DNA from: Chryseobacterium sp. Leaf405
GTDB taxonomy: Bacteria; Bacteroidota; Bacteroidia; Flavobacteriales; Weeksellaceae
Reading direction: 5' to 3'
NCBI RefSeq assembly: GCF_001425355.1
Contig: NZ_LMQN01000001.1
Coordinates: forward strand, 496,490-560,489
Length of the DNA stretch: 64,000 nt
This document shows, in pieces, positions 1-8,374 of the stretch. Numbering within the stretch: position 1 is the stretch's first letter; each line of letters starts with the position of its first letter. Below the pieces are notes generated by a model. That model searched no databases. It saw nothing but the letters and a program-made list of their open reading frames with translations, and was not told the origin of the DNA. The position numbers and the translations under genes are program-made.

Positions 1-723
1 ATGCAAGTTGACTATTTAATGGCAACCGCATTGTTGATGGGAACACCATTCTTCGTATTTTTTGGCTGGCTTTCAGATAAAATCGGACGAAAAGCGATTA
101 TGATGACAGGAATGTTGGTGGCAATTTTAGCCTACCGCCCAATCTACGACAGCATGTACAAAAGTGTAAATATCGAAGCTAAAACCGTTGCCAGTAACGG
201 AATAAAAGAAACGAGAACTGCAGCAGTTCACAAAACAATTGCTTCAGACAGTTTGATTTTATTCCATAAAGAAACCGCTTTCACAGACGGAACTTTAGTA
301 AAAAAAGACAGTATCGTTCATTGGTCGGCTACAGGACCGGTGATGAAAGACGGAAAAGCAGAAGAACCAAAAGTTTCAACATCGATTACATTAAACAACG
401 ATACGAGATGGTATTTGGTGTTTTTGGTTTTCATTCAGGTGATTTTCGTAACGATGGTTTATGGTCCGATTGCAGCATTTTTAGTGGAAATGTTCCCGGT
501 AAGAATCCGTTATACATCGATGTCTTTACCGTACCACATTGGTAATGGAGTGTTTGGAGGATTGCTTCCTGCAGTTGCCACATATTTGGTTACCCAAGGC
601 AAAGAAGCGGGTCATGCAACCTGGTATTTGGAGGGACTTTGGTATCCGATTGGAGTTGCCGCAGTCTGTTTAGTCATCGGATTGATTTATCTTAAAAATA
701 AGAACAATAATATCCACGATTAA
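1..723 (+). CDS. MFS transporter, C-terminal part (5' end outside window)
   Basis: This is the C-terminal 240 residues of a major facilitator superfamily transporter; the reading frame is open from base 1, so the real start lies upstream and the ATG at base 1 is internal. The visible part begins in a membrane segment followed by the MFS loop motif GWLSDKIGRKA. A polar, Lys/Thr-rich stretch of roughly 75 residues (about 50-125) then separates two hydrophobic blocks, and the protein ends with several helices and a short KNKNNN tail. The sequence after the insert (VYGPIAAFLVEMFPVRIRYTS) resembles the metabolite:H+ symporter branch. Substrate is unknown. A small membrane protein gene follows 44 bp downstream and may be cotranscribed. 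Confidence 0.85.
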   Translation: MQVDYLMATALLMGTPFFVFFGWLSDKIGRKAIMMTGMLVAILAYRPIYDSMYKSVNIEAKTVASNGIKETRTAAVHKTIASDSLILFHKETAFTDGTLVKKDSIVHWSATGPVMKDGKAEEPKVSTSITLNNDTRWYLVFLVFIQVIFVTMVYGPIAAFLVEMFPVRIRYTSMSLPYHIGNGVFGGLLPAVATYLVTQGKEAGHATWYLEGLWYPIGVAAVCLVIGLIYLKNKNNNIHD

Positions 724-767
724 TAGACGTAATCACTTAAAAATTTATTAATTTTAAATCTAACAAA

Positions 768-995
768 ATGGACGGATTAAAAAAAATATTAGGCATCGTT
801 TGGATTTTAGCAGCCTTGGTTGTTGCCTATTTCGGAATAACCGTAATGGGGATCCCAAAACTTATATCAGGAAAACAAGAAGATCTTGTATTCGGGATCA
901 TCATACTTTTTGTATTGGTACCGATTGTTACAGGCGGATTGGCAATTTTCGGATACTATTCTTTAATTGGAGAATATTCAAATGACAAGCAGTAA
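768..995 (+). CDS. small two-helix membrane protein, function unknown
   Basis: A 75-residue protein with two hydrophobic segments (about residues 7-28 and 42-66) joined by a short polar loop (SGKQED). There is no lipobox and no cleavage site, so it should stay in the inner membrane. It lies 44 bp after the MFS gene on the same strand, which suggests that it is expressed with that transporter, possibly as an accessory peptide; this is inference. No catalytic motif is visible. The overlapping frame starting near 800 is a shadow. I do not recognise the family with certainty. Confidence 0.7.
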   Translation: MDGLKKILGIVWILAALVVAYFGITVMGIPKLISGKQEDLVFGIIILFVLVPIVTGGLAIFGYYSLIGEYSNDKQ

Positions 996-1011
996 ATTAT
1001 AAACGATAGAT

Positions 1012-1045
1012 GATAATTGATGAATGATTTTGTTCATCAATTATC
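1012..1045 (+). terminator. strong hairpin after the MFS/small-protein pair
   Basis: GATAATTGATGAA (1012-1024) and TTCATCAATTATC (1033-1045) form a perfect 13-bp stem with an 8-nt loop, followed by TTTTAT. It sits between the stop at 995 and the next start at 1071. It fits an intrinsic terminator, although the AT-rich stem makes it a weaker one. Confidence 0.5.
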
Positions 1046-1070
1046 TTTTATCACTGATTATTCAATATTC

Positions 1071-1265
1071 ATGAAAAAGAGACACGAACAAAAATTAATC
1101 ATCCTGAGCATAGGACTTCTGATTGCATTCAGCATTCCTGTTTCATTGTTGTTTAACAGTGAAAAAGAGGTTTTTGGCTACCCGATGATTCTTGTTTATC
1201 TTTTCGTTGTCTGGATGATTTCCATCATTATTTCTTTTGTAATCGTAAAAAAATATGATGAGTAG
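1071..1265 (+). CDS. small two-helix membrane protein upstream of the transporter-kinase
   Basis: A 64-residue protein with a basic N-terminus (MKKRHEQK) and two hydrophobic segments (about 10-28 and 35-57). I chose the ATG at 1071: the longer frame starts with a TTG inside the hairpin at 1012-1045. Its last codons overlap the start of the sodium-symporter/kinase gene at 1255, so the two are probably translationally coupled. Size and layout recall the small DUF485/DUF4212-like subunits that accompany solute:sodium symporters, but the sequence alone does not prove membership. A role as partner of the downstream SSS domain is inference. Confidence 0.7.
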   Translation: MKKRHEQKLIILSIGLLIAFSIPVSLLFNSEKEVFGYPMILVYLFVVWMISIIISFVIVKKYDE

Positions 1266-3957
1266 TTTTGCATTATTTTTTGTGGTTTTGTTTTATCTGG
1301 CACTTTTGTTCTTAGTCGCCCATTTGGCGGAGAAGAAAAAGAGCAAGCTATGGATCAACAATCCCTACATTTATGCCTTGTCTTTAGCGGTGTACTGCAC
1401 AGCCTGGACGTACTACGGAAGCATAGGAGTTGCTGCAACAAGCGGGCTCAATTATCTCCCGATCTACATCGGTCCTATCATGGTAATTCCCGCATGGATT
1501 TACATTAATACCAGAATTGTAAGAATCGCAAGAGTGAATAAAATAAGCAGTGTTGCTGATTTTATTTCGTTAAGATATGGTAACAGCAGAAGTTTCAGCG
1601 CCATCATCACGATTGTCTGCCTTTTGGCGATTGTTCCTTACATTGGTTTACAGATCAAAGCAATTTCAGAGACTTTCCATTTGGTGACAGAAACACCAAT
1701 GTCAAAAAATATACTGACCGATAATGCTACTTTTGTAGTTGTTTTAATTGCTTTATTTGCATCTTATTACGGAACAAAATACGTTGATGCGTCAGAAAAA
1801 CGTCTGGGAATAATTTCCGCAATTGCGCTGGAAAGTTTTTTGAAACTTTTTTTCATTATTATTTTAGGAATATTTGTTATTTATTTCGTGTTTGATGGAT
1901 TTGAAGATATTTACCAAAAGGCAAGCAGATTTGAAGATTTTAAACAAAAAAATACTTTTAACGGAATTGAAGGCGCAATGAACTGGATGGTTCTTTGCCT
2001 TATTTCAGGGACGGCAATCTGCATTCTTCCAAGACAGTTTCATACCGCTATTGTTGAAAACAGACAAGAGAAACATATTAAAACAGCCATTTGGTTTTTT
2101 CCACTTTATTTGTTGATTTTCACCATATTTATCTTCCCGATTGCATGGGGAGGAAGACTAATTTTTAATGGGCAGAATGTAAATCCTGAGTTTTACTCTA
2201 TTTTAATTCCACAATATTTCGGCGATACATGGATTACCGTTTTTGTATTTCTTGGAGGGTTAAGTTCGTGTATTTCAATGATTATTATTTCGGCAATTAC
2301 CTTATCAATCATGCTGTCCAACAACTTAATTATTCCGTACGGTTTATTGGGAAAATTTAAGTCTGAAAATGAAGTTCAGAATACCAGAAACATTACCAAC
2401 ATCAGGAAATTCAGCATTTTTGCATTAATAATCATGGCATTTGGTTTTTATAAATATTTCATTCTTAAAACCTCTCTGGATTCGGTTGGATTAATTTCAT
2501 TTGTACTGATCGCTCAATTGGCACCATCTTTTTTTGGAGCTATATTCTGGAGAAGAGGAAGTTATAAAGGTGCCGTTGTAGGATTATTGGTAGGTTTAGC
2601 AATCTGTTATTTCGGATTAATCATTCCTCAGTATTATTTCTCATATAATCAAGAACTGAAAGGAGTTTTACGTGAAATGTATGATGCTTTTGACTTCTTT
2701 AAAATTTCTTTTTTAGGAAGGATTCCACAGATTTTCTTTTGGTCGATTTTGGTAAACACAGCAATTTTCTCCATAATTTCTGTCAGCGTCAAAGGAGATT
2801 ATCGTGAAAGAAATTTCGCCGAATTGTATGTTGACATTGATAAATACATTCAAAATCATGAAAATGCTTTTATCTGGCGTGGAACTGCCTATGTTTCAGA
2901 CATTAAAAATATTTTGGAAAGATTTTTAGGCAAAACGAAAACCGAACAGGCTCTCAGAATTTTTAATCTTAAATACAATATTGATTCTCAGACAGAAACT
3001 GCCGATTCAAGATTCATCAAATTCTCTGAAAATCTTTTGGCAGGAAGAATCGGGACGGCTTCCGCAAAAATTTTGATTGAAGGCGTAACCAAAGAAGATA
3101 AAATTTCTTTAAAGGAAGTTTTAAACATTTTAGAGGAATCTAAAGAAAATATTACACTTAATAAAAAACTGACAGAACAGTCCGAAGAATTACAAAAATT
3201 ATCTGATGATTTAAGAAAAGCCAATGAAAGTTTAATCATTAAAGACCATCAGAAAGACGATTTTTTGGATTCTGTTGCACACGAATTGAGAACGCCGATT
3301 ACAGCAATTCGTTCGGCAGGAGAAATTTTGGCAGATGACGACGATATTCCTTTGGAAATCAAAAGAGAATTTTTAAATAATATCATCACAGAATCCGACA
3401 GATTAAGTGAAATCATTAATGACATTTTGTATCTGGATAAGCTTCAACACGGTGAAATTGCTTTAAATGTTCAGGAAAATAACATTATTGAAACCTATAA
3501 AAAAGCATTAAATCCGTTATTGCATTTGATTCAGCAGAAAAATATTCATTTGAGTGAAGTCAATCTTTTAAATCAGTATTTGTATGAATATGATGAAGCA
3601 AGAATGATTCAATTATTTCAGAATATTTTAGGAAATGCTTTAAAATTTACAGATGAACAGGGAACAATTCAGGCTAAATTAGCGGAAAAAGAAAATCAGT
3701 TAATCATCAAAATTTTCAATACGGGAAAAACAATTCCTGAGGAAGATCTGGAACTTATTTTTGATAAATTTTATCAGTCAAAAAACCAAAACATCTTAAA
3801 ACAAACCGGAAGTGGACTCGGATTGGCTATTTCAAAAAAAATAGTACAGGCGCATGGCGGAACAATAAAAGCAGAAAATAGCGGATTGGGCGTAACTTTT
3901 ACAGTCACTCTTTCCGAAAAAATAAAAGAGAATAAAAATGAAGTTGAACACATTTAA
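1255..3957 (+). CDS. CbrA-like sodium:solute symporter / sensor histidine kinase hybrid
   Basis: A 900-residue hybrid. Residues about 1-510 form a polytopic SSS-family (sodium:solute symporter) domain. Residues about 515-635 are soluble and match the position of the STAC linker found in transporter-linked kinases. A short coiled coil (about 638-665) leads into HisKA with the H-box SVAHELRTPI (H676 predicted as phosphorylated), then HATPase_c with N-box (QNILGNALKFT), F-box (IFDKFYQ) and G2-box (GSGLGLAIS). No PAS or receiver domain is visible. The next gene, 8 bp downstream, is a stand-alone receiver and its likely phosphorelay partner; acyl-CoA synthetase genes follow, so a carboxylate such as acetate is a plausible signal or substrate (inference). 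The start may be either ATG of the MM pair. Confidence 0.88.
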   Translation: MMSSFALFFVVLFYLALLFLVAHLAEKKKSKLWINNPYIYALSLAVYCTAWTYYGSIGVAATSGLNYLPIYIGPIMVIPAWIYINTRIVRIARVNKISSVADFISLRYGNSRSFSAIITIVCLLAIVPYIGLQIKAISETFHLVTETPMSKNILTDNATFVVVLIALFASYYGTKYVDASEKRLGIISAIALESFLKLFFIIILGIFVIYFVFDGFEDIYQKASRFEDFKQKNTFNGIEGAMNWMVLCLISGTAICILPRQFHTAIVENRQEKHIKTAIWFFPLYLLIFTIFIFPIAWGGRLIFNGQNVNPEFYSILIPQYFGDTWITVFVFLGGLSSCISMIIISAITLSIMLSNNLIIPYGLLGKFKSENEVQNTRNITNIRKFSIFALIIMAFGFYKYFILKTSLDSVGLISFVLIAQLAPSFFGAIFWRRGSYKGAVVGLLVGLAICYFGLIIPQYYFSYNQELKGVLREMYDAFDFFKISFLGRIPQIFFWSILVNTAIFSIISVSVKGDYRERNFAELYVDIDKYIQNHENAFIWRGTAYVSDIKNILERFLGKTKTEQALRIFNLKYNIDSQTETADSRFIKFSENLLAGRIGTASAKILIEGVTKEDKISLKEVLNILEESKENITLNKKLTEQSEELQKLSDDLRKANESLIIKDHQKDDFLDSVAHELRTPITAIRSAGEILADDDDIPLEIKREFLNNIITESDRLSEIINDILYLDKLQHGEIALNVQENNIIETYKKALNPLLHLIQQKNIHLSEVNLLNQYLYEYDEARMIQLFQNILGNALKFTDEQGTIQAKLAEKENQLIIKIFNTGKTIPEEDLELIFDKFYQSKNQNILKQTGSGLGLAISKKIVQAHGGTIKAENSGLGVTFTVTLSEKIKENKNEVEHI

Positions 3958-3965
3958 AACACAGC

Positions 3966-4328
3966 ATGAAAAAGATAATTATTGCGGATGATGAGCACAA
4001 AATATTAATGACGCTGGAATACAGCTTTAAGAAAAACGGCTATGACGTATTTATTGCAAGAGACGGAACCGAAGTATTGGAGTTTTTAAAAATAATTACT
4101 CCTGACGTAATTCTGCTCGATATCATGATGCCGAATCTCGACGGTTACAGCACGTTGGAAATCATTAAACAAGACGAAAAACTAAAAAATACAAAAGTTA
4201 TTTTTCTAAGTGCGAAAAACAATCCTAAAGATATAGAAAAAGGATTGGAAATGGGAGCCGATGCATATGTTACAAAACCTTATTCGATTAAAAAACTGAT
4301 GCAACAGATTGAAGAAATGCTTGAATGA
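3966..4328 (+). CDS. single-domain CheY-like response regulator
   Basis: A 120-residue receiver domain with no output domain. The acidic pocket is D8/D9, the predicted phosphoacceptor is D52 (ILLDIMMP), and the conserved switch residues S82 and K104 (TKPY) are present. It starts 8 bp after the CbrA-like kinase, so the pair forms one two-component operon. Having no DNA-binding domain, it must act through protein interaction or as a phosphorelay intermediate; the target is not evident here. The two downstream acyl-CoA synthetase genes suggest a link to carboxylate use, but a repeat-rich gap of about 157 bp separates them. Confidence 0.9.
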   Translation: MKKIIIADDEHKILMTLEYSFKKNGYDVFIARDGTEVLEFLKIITPDVILLDIMMPNLDGYSTLEIIKQDEKLKNTKVIFLSAKNNPKDIEKGLEMGADAYVTKPYSIKKLMQQIEEMLE

Positions 4329-4340
4329 ATTTTCACACAC

Positions 4341-4467
4341 CGTCATTGCTAACAAAGTGAAGCAATCTCAAATTTAAATCATTAAGTTTTAAATTAGGAA
4401 GTTAAGATTATAAAGTTTCAATCTGCTTTTTAAGAAATTGCTTCGTTGCTTCGCTCCTCGCAATGAC
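4341..4467. repeat. MITE-like palindromic intergenic repeat
   Basis: The left end GTCATTGC (4342-4349) followed by a GTGAAGCAATCT segment, and the right end ATTGCTTCG...CGCAATGAC (about 4437-4467), are inverted copies of the same motif around an AT-rich centre. The right arm keeps an ATG-containing open frame that artificially extends the next CDS upstream. The motif resembles short mobile repeats scattered between genes in many bacteria. Confidence 0.6.
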
Positions 4468-4485
4468 CAAAACACAAAAATCGAC

Positions 4486-6372
4486 ATGGATACAGATATT
4501 TTATTTAAACAAAGCATAGAAGACAAAGAGAATTTCTGGAAGCAACAGGCTCAGGAAATTTCTTGGTTTGAATTCCCGACACAGATTCTTTCAAAAGACG
4601 AAAATGAATATACCCAATGGTTTTCCAATGGGAAATTGAATATGTGTTATTTGTGTATCGACAAACATATTGAAGATGGTTTTGGAGAACAGATTGCGAT
4701 TGTTTATGATTCACCTGTTACCAATCAAAAGGAAACCTACACTTTCAATCAGGCGAAAGAAGAGATTTCAAAATTAGCAGGAGGTTTAGTTTCATTAGGT
4801 TTGATAAAGGGAGATATCGCTGTTATTTATATGCCGATGATTCCGCAAACACTTTTTACAATGTTGGCTTGTGCAAGAATCGGAGTGATTCATAACGTGG
4901 TTTTCGGAGGTTTTGCGCCGAATGAATTAGTCGTAAGAATTGATGACTGCAAACCAAAAGCCTTAATTACAGCAACTGCTGGAATTGAAATTATCAAAAG
5001 AATTCCGTATTTACCATTGGTTGAAAAAGCAATTGAACTCGCTCAGGATAAGGTTGAAAATATTATTGTTTATAATAGAAAATTAGTAAATAATCAACAT
5101 GAAATGTTTGATGGATTAATTGATTACGAAGAACTGGTTCAACAATCAGAACCCGTTGGCTACATTTCGGTTGAGTCGACTCACCCACTCTACTTATTAT
5201 ATACTTCCGGCACAACAGGAAAACCTAAAGGAATCACCCGTGATACAGGTGGTTATGCAACTGCTCTAAAATTTTCGATGAAATATATTTATGGAATTGA
5301 AAAGGGGGAAACATATTGGGCAGCGTCTGATTTTGGTTGGGCAGTCGGTCACAGTTTTTCGGTGTATGGACCATTAATTAACAGAAATACAACGATTATT
5401 TTTGAAGGAAAACCTATCATGACTCCAGATGCAGGAACGTTTTGGAGAATTATTTCAGAATACAAAGTTTCCGCAATGTTTACTGCACCGACAGCCATTC
5501 GAGCGATTAAAAAAGAAGATCCTAATGGAGAATTGGTTAAAAAATATGATTTAAGCCATTTCAAAAAACAGTTTTTGGCTGGTGAAAGATGTGATGTTGC
5601 CACTTTGGATTGGTTCGAAGAACACATCGGAGTTCCTGCGATCGACCATTGGTGGCAGACAGAATCCGGTTGGCCAATGTTGGGTTTAATGACTTTTGAT
5701 GAAAATTACAAAATAAAAAGAGCTTCTGCCGGAAAACCTATTCCGGGATATGACATTAAGATTTTTGATGAAAACGGATATGAACTTAATGCTCATCAAG
5801 AAGGTTATTTAATTATCAAACTTCCACTCCCACCAGGCGCTTTACTTGGAATTTGGAACGATAATGATCGTTTTTACGACAGTTATTTATCACAATACAA
5901 AGGTTATTATTTCTCCGGAGATGGTGCCATAAAAGATGAAGATGGCTATATTTTTATTACAGGGCGAGTTGACGATGTGATAAATGTTGCGGGACATCGA
6001 CTTTCAACCTCTGAAATGGAGGAAATTGTTTCGTCGCATCCAGATGTTGCAGAATGTGCCGTTGTGGGTATTGATGATGAATTAAAAGGACAGATTCCTT
6101 TCGCTTCGGTAGTTTTAAAGAATGGTTCTACAATTTCTGAAGAAGATTTAGAAAAAGATATTGTAAAAATGGTTCGTGAAAAAATCGGGGCGGTTGCCTG
6201 TCTTAAAAACGTAATGATTGTCAAGCGCTTGCCCAAAACACGCTCAGGAAAAATTTTAAGAAAACTGATCAGAACCTTATTAGACGGAAAAGAATTTCAG
6301 ATTCCGTCGACGATTGATGATGAAAAAATCATTGAGGAAATTCAACAGAAAATCAATGAATATAAAGCTTAA
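4486..6372 (+). CDS. prpE: propionyl-CoA synthetase-like AMP-forming acyl-CoA ligase
   Basis: A 628-residue ANL-family ligase that activates a short-chain acid to acyl-CoA through an acyl-adenylate. It has the N-terminal ACAS_N region, the P-loop-like A3 motif YTSGTTGKPKG (about residue 240), the A5 motif WWQTESGW, and the C-terminal lysine in PKTRSGKILRK. The segment RDTGGYATALKFSMKYIYG and the ESGW form (rather than ETGG) resemble PrpE/ACSS3 more than Acs, so propionate is the more likely substrate; this is inference. I start at the ATG at 4486. The longer frame from 4438 reads through an intergenic repeat. The acs gene follows 53 bp downstream on the same strand. Confidence 0.8.
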   Translation: MDTDILFKQSIEDKENFWKQQAQEISWFEFPTQILSKDENEYTQWFSNGKLNMCYLCIDKHIEDGFGEQIAIVYDSPVTNQKETYTFNQAKEEISKLAGGLVSLGLIKGDIAVIYMPMIPQTLFTMLACARIGVIHNVVFGGFAPNELVVRIDDCKPKALITATAGIEIIKRIPYLPLVEKAIELAQDKVENIIVYNRKLVNNQHEMFDGLIDYEELVQQSEPVGYISVESTHPLYLLYTSGTTGKPKGITRDTGGYATALKFSMKYIYGIEKGETYWAASDFGWAVGHSFSVYGPLINRNTTIIFEGKPIMTPDAGTFWRIISEYKVSAMFTAPTAIRAIKKEDPNGELVKKYDLSHFKKQFLAGERCDVATLDWFEEHIGVPAIDHWWQTESGWPMLGLMTFDENYKIKRASAGKPIPGYDIKIFDENGYELNAHQEGYLIIKLPLPPGALLGIWNDNDRFYDSYLSQYKGYYFSGDGAIKDEDGYIFITGRVDDVINVAGHRLSTSEMEEIVSSHPDVAECAVVGIDDELKGQIPFASVVLKNGSTISEEDLEKDIVKMVREKIGAVACLKNVMIVKRLPKTRSGKILRKLIRTLLDGKEFQIPSTIDDEKIIEEIQQKINEYKA

Positions 6373-6425
6373 ACAAGAAATTAAACATACATTTAAATAA
6401 TAAAATTTCAAAAAACGACAGGAAT

Positions 6426-8336
6426 ATGAGAAATTATCAAATAGAAGATCTACCACATTATTTTGAAGAATATAAAAAGTCTATTAAAAATCCTAAAAAA
6501 TTCTGGGACAAGATTGCCGATCAAAACTTTGTATGGTATCAAAGATGGAGCAAGGTCGTAAAATATGATATGAATGAAGCCAAAATCGTTTGGTTTAAAA
6601 ATGCAAAATTAAATATCACTAAAAATTGTCTCGACAGACATTTGGCCGTAAGAGGAGAAAAAACAGCTATCATTTGGGAACCCAATGACCCGAAAGAGGA
6701 AGCTCAACATATTTCTTACAACGAATTATATACAAGAGTCAATAAAACTGCCAATGTTTTAAAGGAAATGGGTATCGAAAAAGGAGACAGAGTCTGCATC
6801 TATCTTCCAATGATCCCAGAATTAGCAATTACAATGTTGGCTTGTGCTAAATTAGGTGCTGTTCATTCCGTTATTTTTGCAGGATTTTCTGCTTCTGCCG
6901 TTTCTTCCAGAGTGAATGACTGCGGTGCAAAAATGGTGATTACTTCAGATGGAAGTTACAGAGGAAATAAAGTGTTGGATTTAAAGCATATCATTGATGA
7001 AGCACTGGAAAAAACTCCGACCGTAGAATCTGTTTTGGTGGTAAAAAGAACGCATAACGAAATCAAAATGAAGGAAGGCAGAGATTTCTGGCTGGCTGAT
7101 TTGTACGAAAAAGCCTCTCCGGATTTCGTAACAATCATTATGGATGCAGAAGATCCGCTTTTCATTTTGTATACTTCCGGCTCTACAGGGAAACCGAAAG
7201 GAATGCTTCACACTTCTGCCGGATACATGGTGTATACGGCGTACACCTTTAAAAATGTATTTAATTATAAAGAGAATGATATTTACTGGTGTACTGCAGA
7301 TATTGGCTGGATTACAGGACATTCATACATTCTTTATGGACCGCTTTTAAACGGTGCAACCACTGTTATTTTTGAAGGTGTTCCAACATATCCAGAACCA
7401 GACAGATTCTGGGAAGTTATTGAAAAACATAAGATTACCCAATTTTACACGGCTCCGACTGCCATTCGTTCTTTAGCTAAAGAAAGTACGGAATGGGTTG
7501 ACAAACATGATTTAAGTTCATTAAAAGTGATCGGTTCGGTTGGTGAACCTATTAATGATGAAGCCTGGCATTGGTTTAACGATCATGTCGGAAAGAAAAA
7601 ATGTCCTGTTGTTGATACTTGGTGGCAAACTGAAACGGGAGGAATTATGATTTCACCGCTTCCTTTTGTGACACCAACAAAACCGACCTATGCTACACTT
7701 CCTTTGCCGGGAATTCAGCCTGTTTTAATGGATGACAAGCGCAATGAAATTTCAGGAAATCAGGTGACGGGAAATCTGTGTATTCGTTTTCCTTGGCCGG
7801 GAATTGCAAGAACGATTTGGGGCGACCATCAACGATATAAAGAAACCTATTTTTCGGCTTTTCCAGGCAAATATTTCACTGGTGATGGTGCTTTAAGAGA
7901 CGAGGTTGGATATTACAGAATTACAGGTCGTGTGGATGATGTCATTATTGTTTCCGGACATAATTTGGGAACTGCTCCGATTGAAGACAGCATCAATGAA
8001 CATCCTGCTGTAGCAGAATCTGCGATTGTAGGATTTCCTCATGACATTAAGGGTAGTGCGTTGTATGGGTTTGTTATTTTAAAAGATTCCGGAGCCGACA
8101 GAAAGCAGGAAAATTTAGTAAAAGAAATCAATCAATTAATTTCAGATCAAATCGGACCGATTGCTAAACTGGATAAAATTCAGTTTGTTTCTGGGCTTCC
8201 GAAAACACGTTCAGGAAAAATTATGCGTAGAATTCTGAGAAAAATTGCGGAGGGTGATTTCAGTAATTTCGGAGATATTTCTACTCTTTTAAATCCCGAA
8301 ATTGTCGAGGAAATTAAAAATGAGAGAATAGATTAA
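6426..8336 (+). CDS. acs: acetyl-CoA synthetase (acetate--CoA ligase, AMP-forming)
   Basis: A 636-residue cytoplasmic enzyme converting acetate, ATP and CoA to acetyl-CoA, AMP and PPi. It shows the ACAS_N domain, the A3 motif YTSGSTGKPKG (about 249-259), the acetate-pocket/A5 motif DTWWQTETGG, the hinge region GRVDDVIIVSGH, and the C-terminal catalytic lysine in PKTRSGKIMRR, the usual acetylation-control site in Acs. Length is typical. It is the last gene before a strong bidirectional terminator and shares the unit with prpE and the CbrA-like two-component system, so the block looks like a carboxylate-responsive acyl-CoA module. Confidence 0.95.
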   Translation: MRNYQIEDLPHYFEEYKKSIKNPKKFWDKIADQNFVWYQRWSKVVKYDMNEAKIVWFKNAKLNITKNCLDRHLAVRGEKTAIIWEPNDPKEEAQHISYNELYTRVNKTANVLKEMGIEKGDRVCIYLPMIPELAITMLACAKLGAVHSVIFAGFSASAVSSRVNDCGAKMVITSDGSYRGNKVLDLKHIIDEALEKTPTVESVLVVKRTHNEIKMKEGRDFWLADLYEKASPDFVTIIMDAEDPLFILYTSGSTGKPKGMLHTSAGYMVYTAYTFKNVFNYKENDIYWCTADIGWITGHSYILYGPLLNGATTVIFEGVPTYPEPDRFWEVIEKHKITQFYTAPTAIRSLAKESTEWVDKHDLSSLKVIGSVGEPINDEAWHWFNDHVGKKKCPVVDTWWQTETGGIMISPLPFVTPTKPTYATLPLPGIQPVLMDDKRNEISGNQVTGNLCIRFPWPGIARTIWGDHQRYKETYFSAFPGKYFTGDGALRDEVGYYRITGRVDDVIIVSGHNLGTAPIEDSINEHPAVAESAIVGFPHDIKGSALYGFVILKDSGADRKQENLVKEINQLISDQIGPIAKLDKIQFVSGLPKTRSGKIMRRILRKIAEGDFSNFGDISTLLNPEIVEEIKNERID

Positions 8337-8340
8337 ACAT

Positions 8341-8370
8341 AAAAAAGCGCAGAACGTTCTGCGCTTTTTC
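8341..8370. terminator. bidirectional terminator between acs and the T9SS gene
   Basis: AAAGCGCAGAA and TTCTGCGCTTT form a GC-rich stem with A- and T-runs on both sides. It lies between convergent genes ending at 8336 and 8375 and can serve both. Confidence 0.85.
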
Positions 8371-8374
8371 TTTA

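Noticed and set aside
1017-1070. Longer start for the small membrane gene at 1071
   Set aside because: The start would be a TTG inside the hairpin terminator 1012-1045.
4438-4485. N-terminal extension of the prpE-like gene (MLRCFAPRND...)
   Set aside because: It translates the arm of an intergenic palindromic repeat; the ATG at 4486 aligns better with the family's start.
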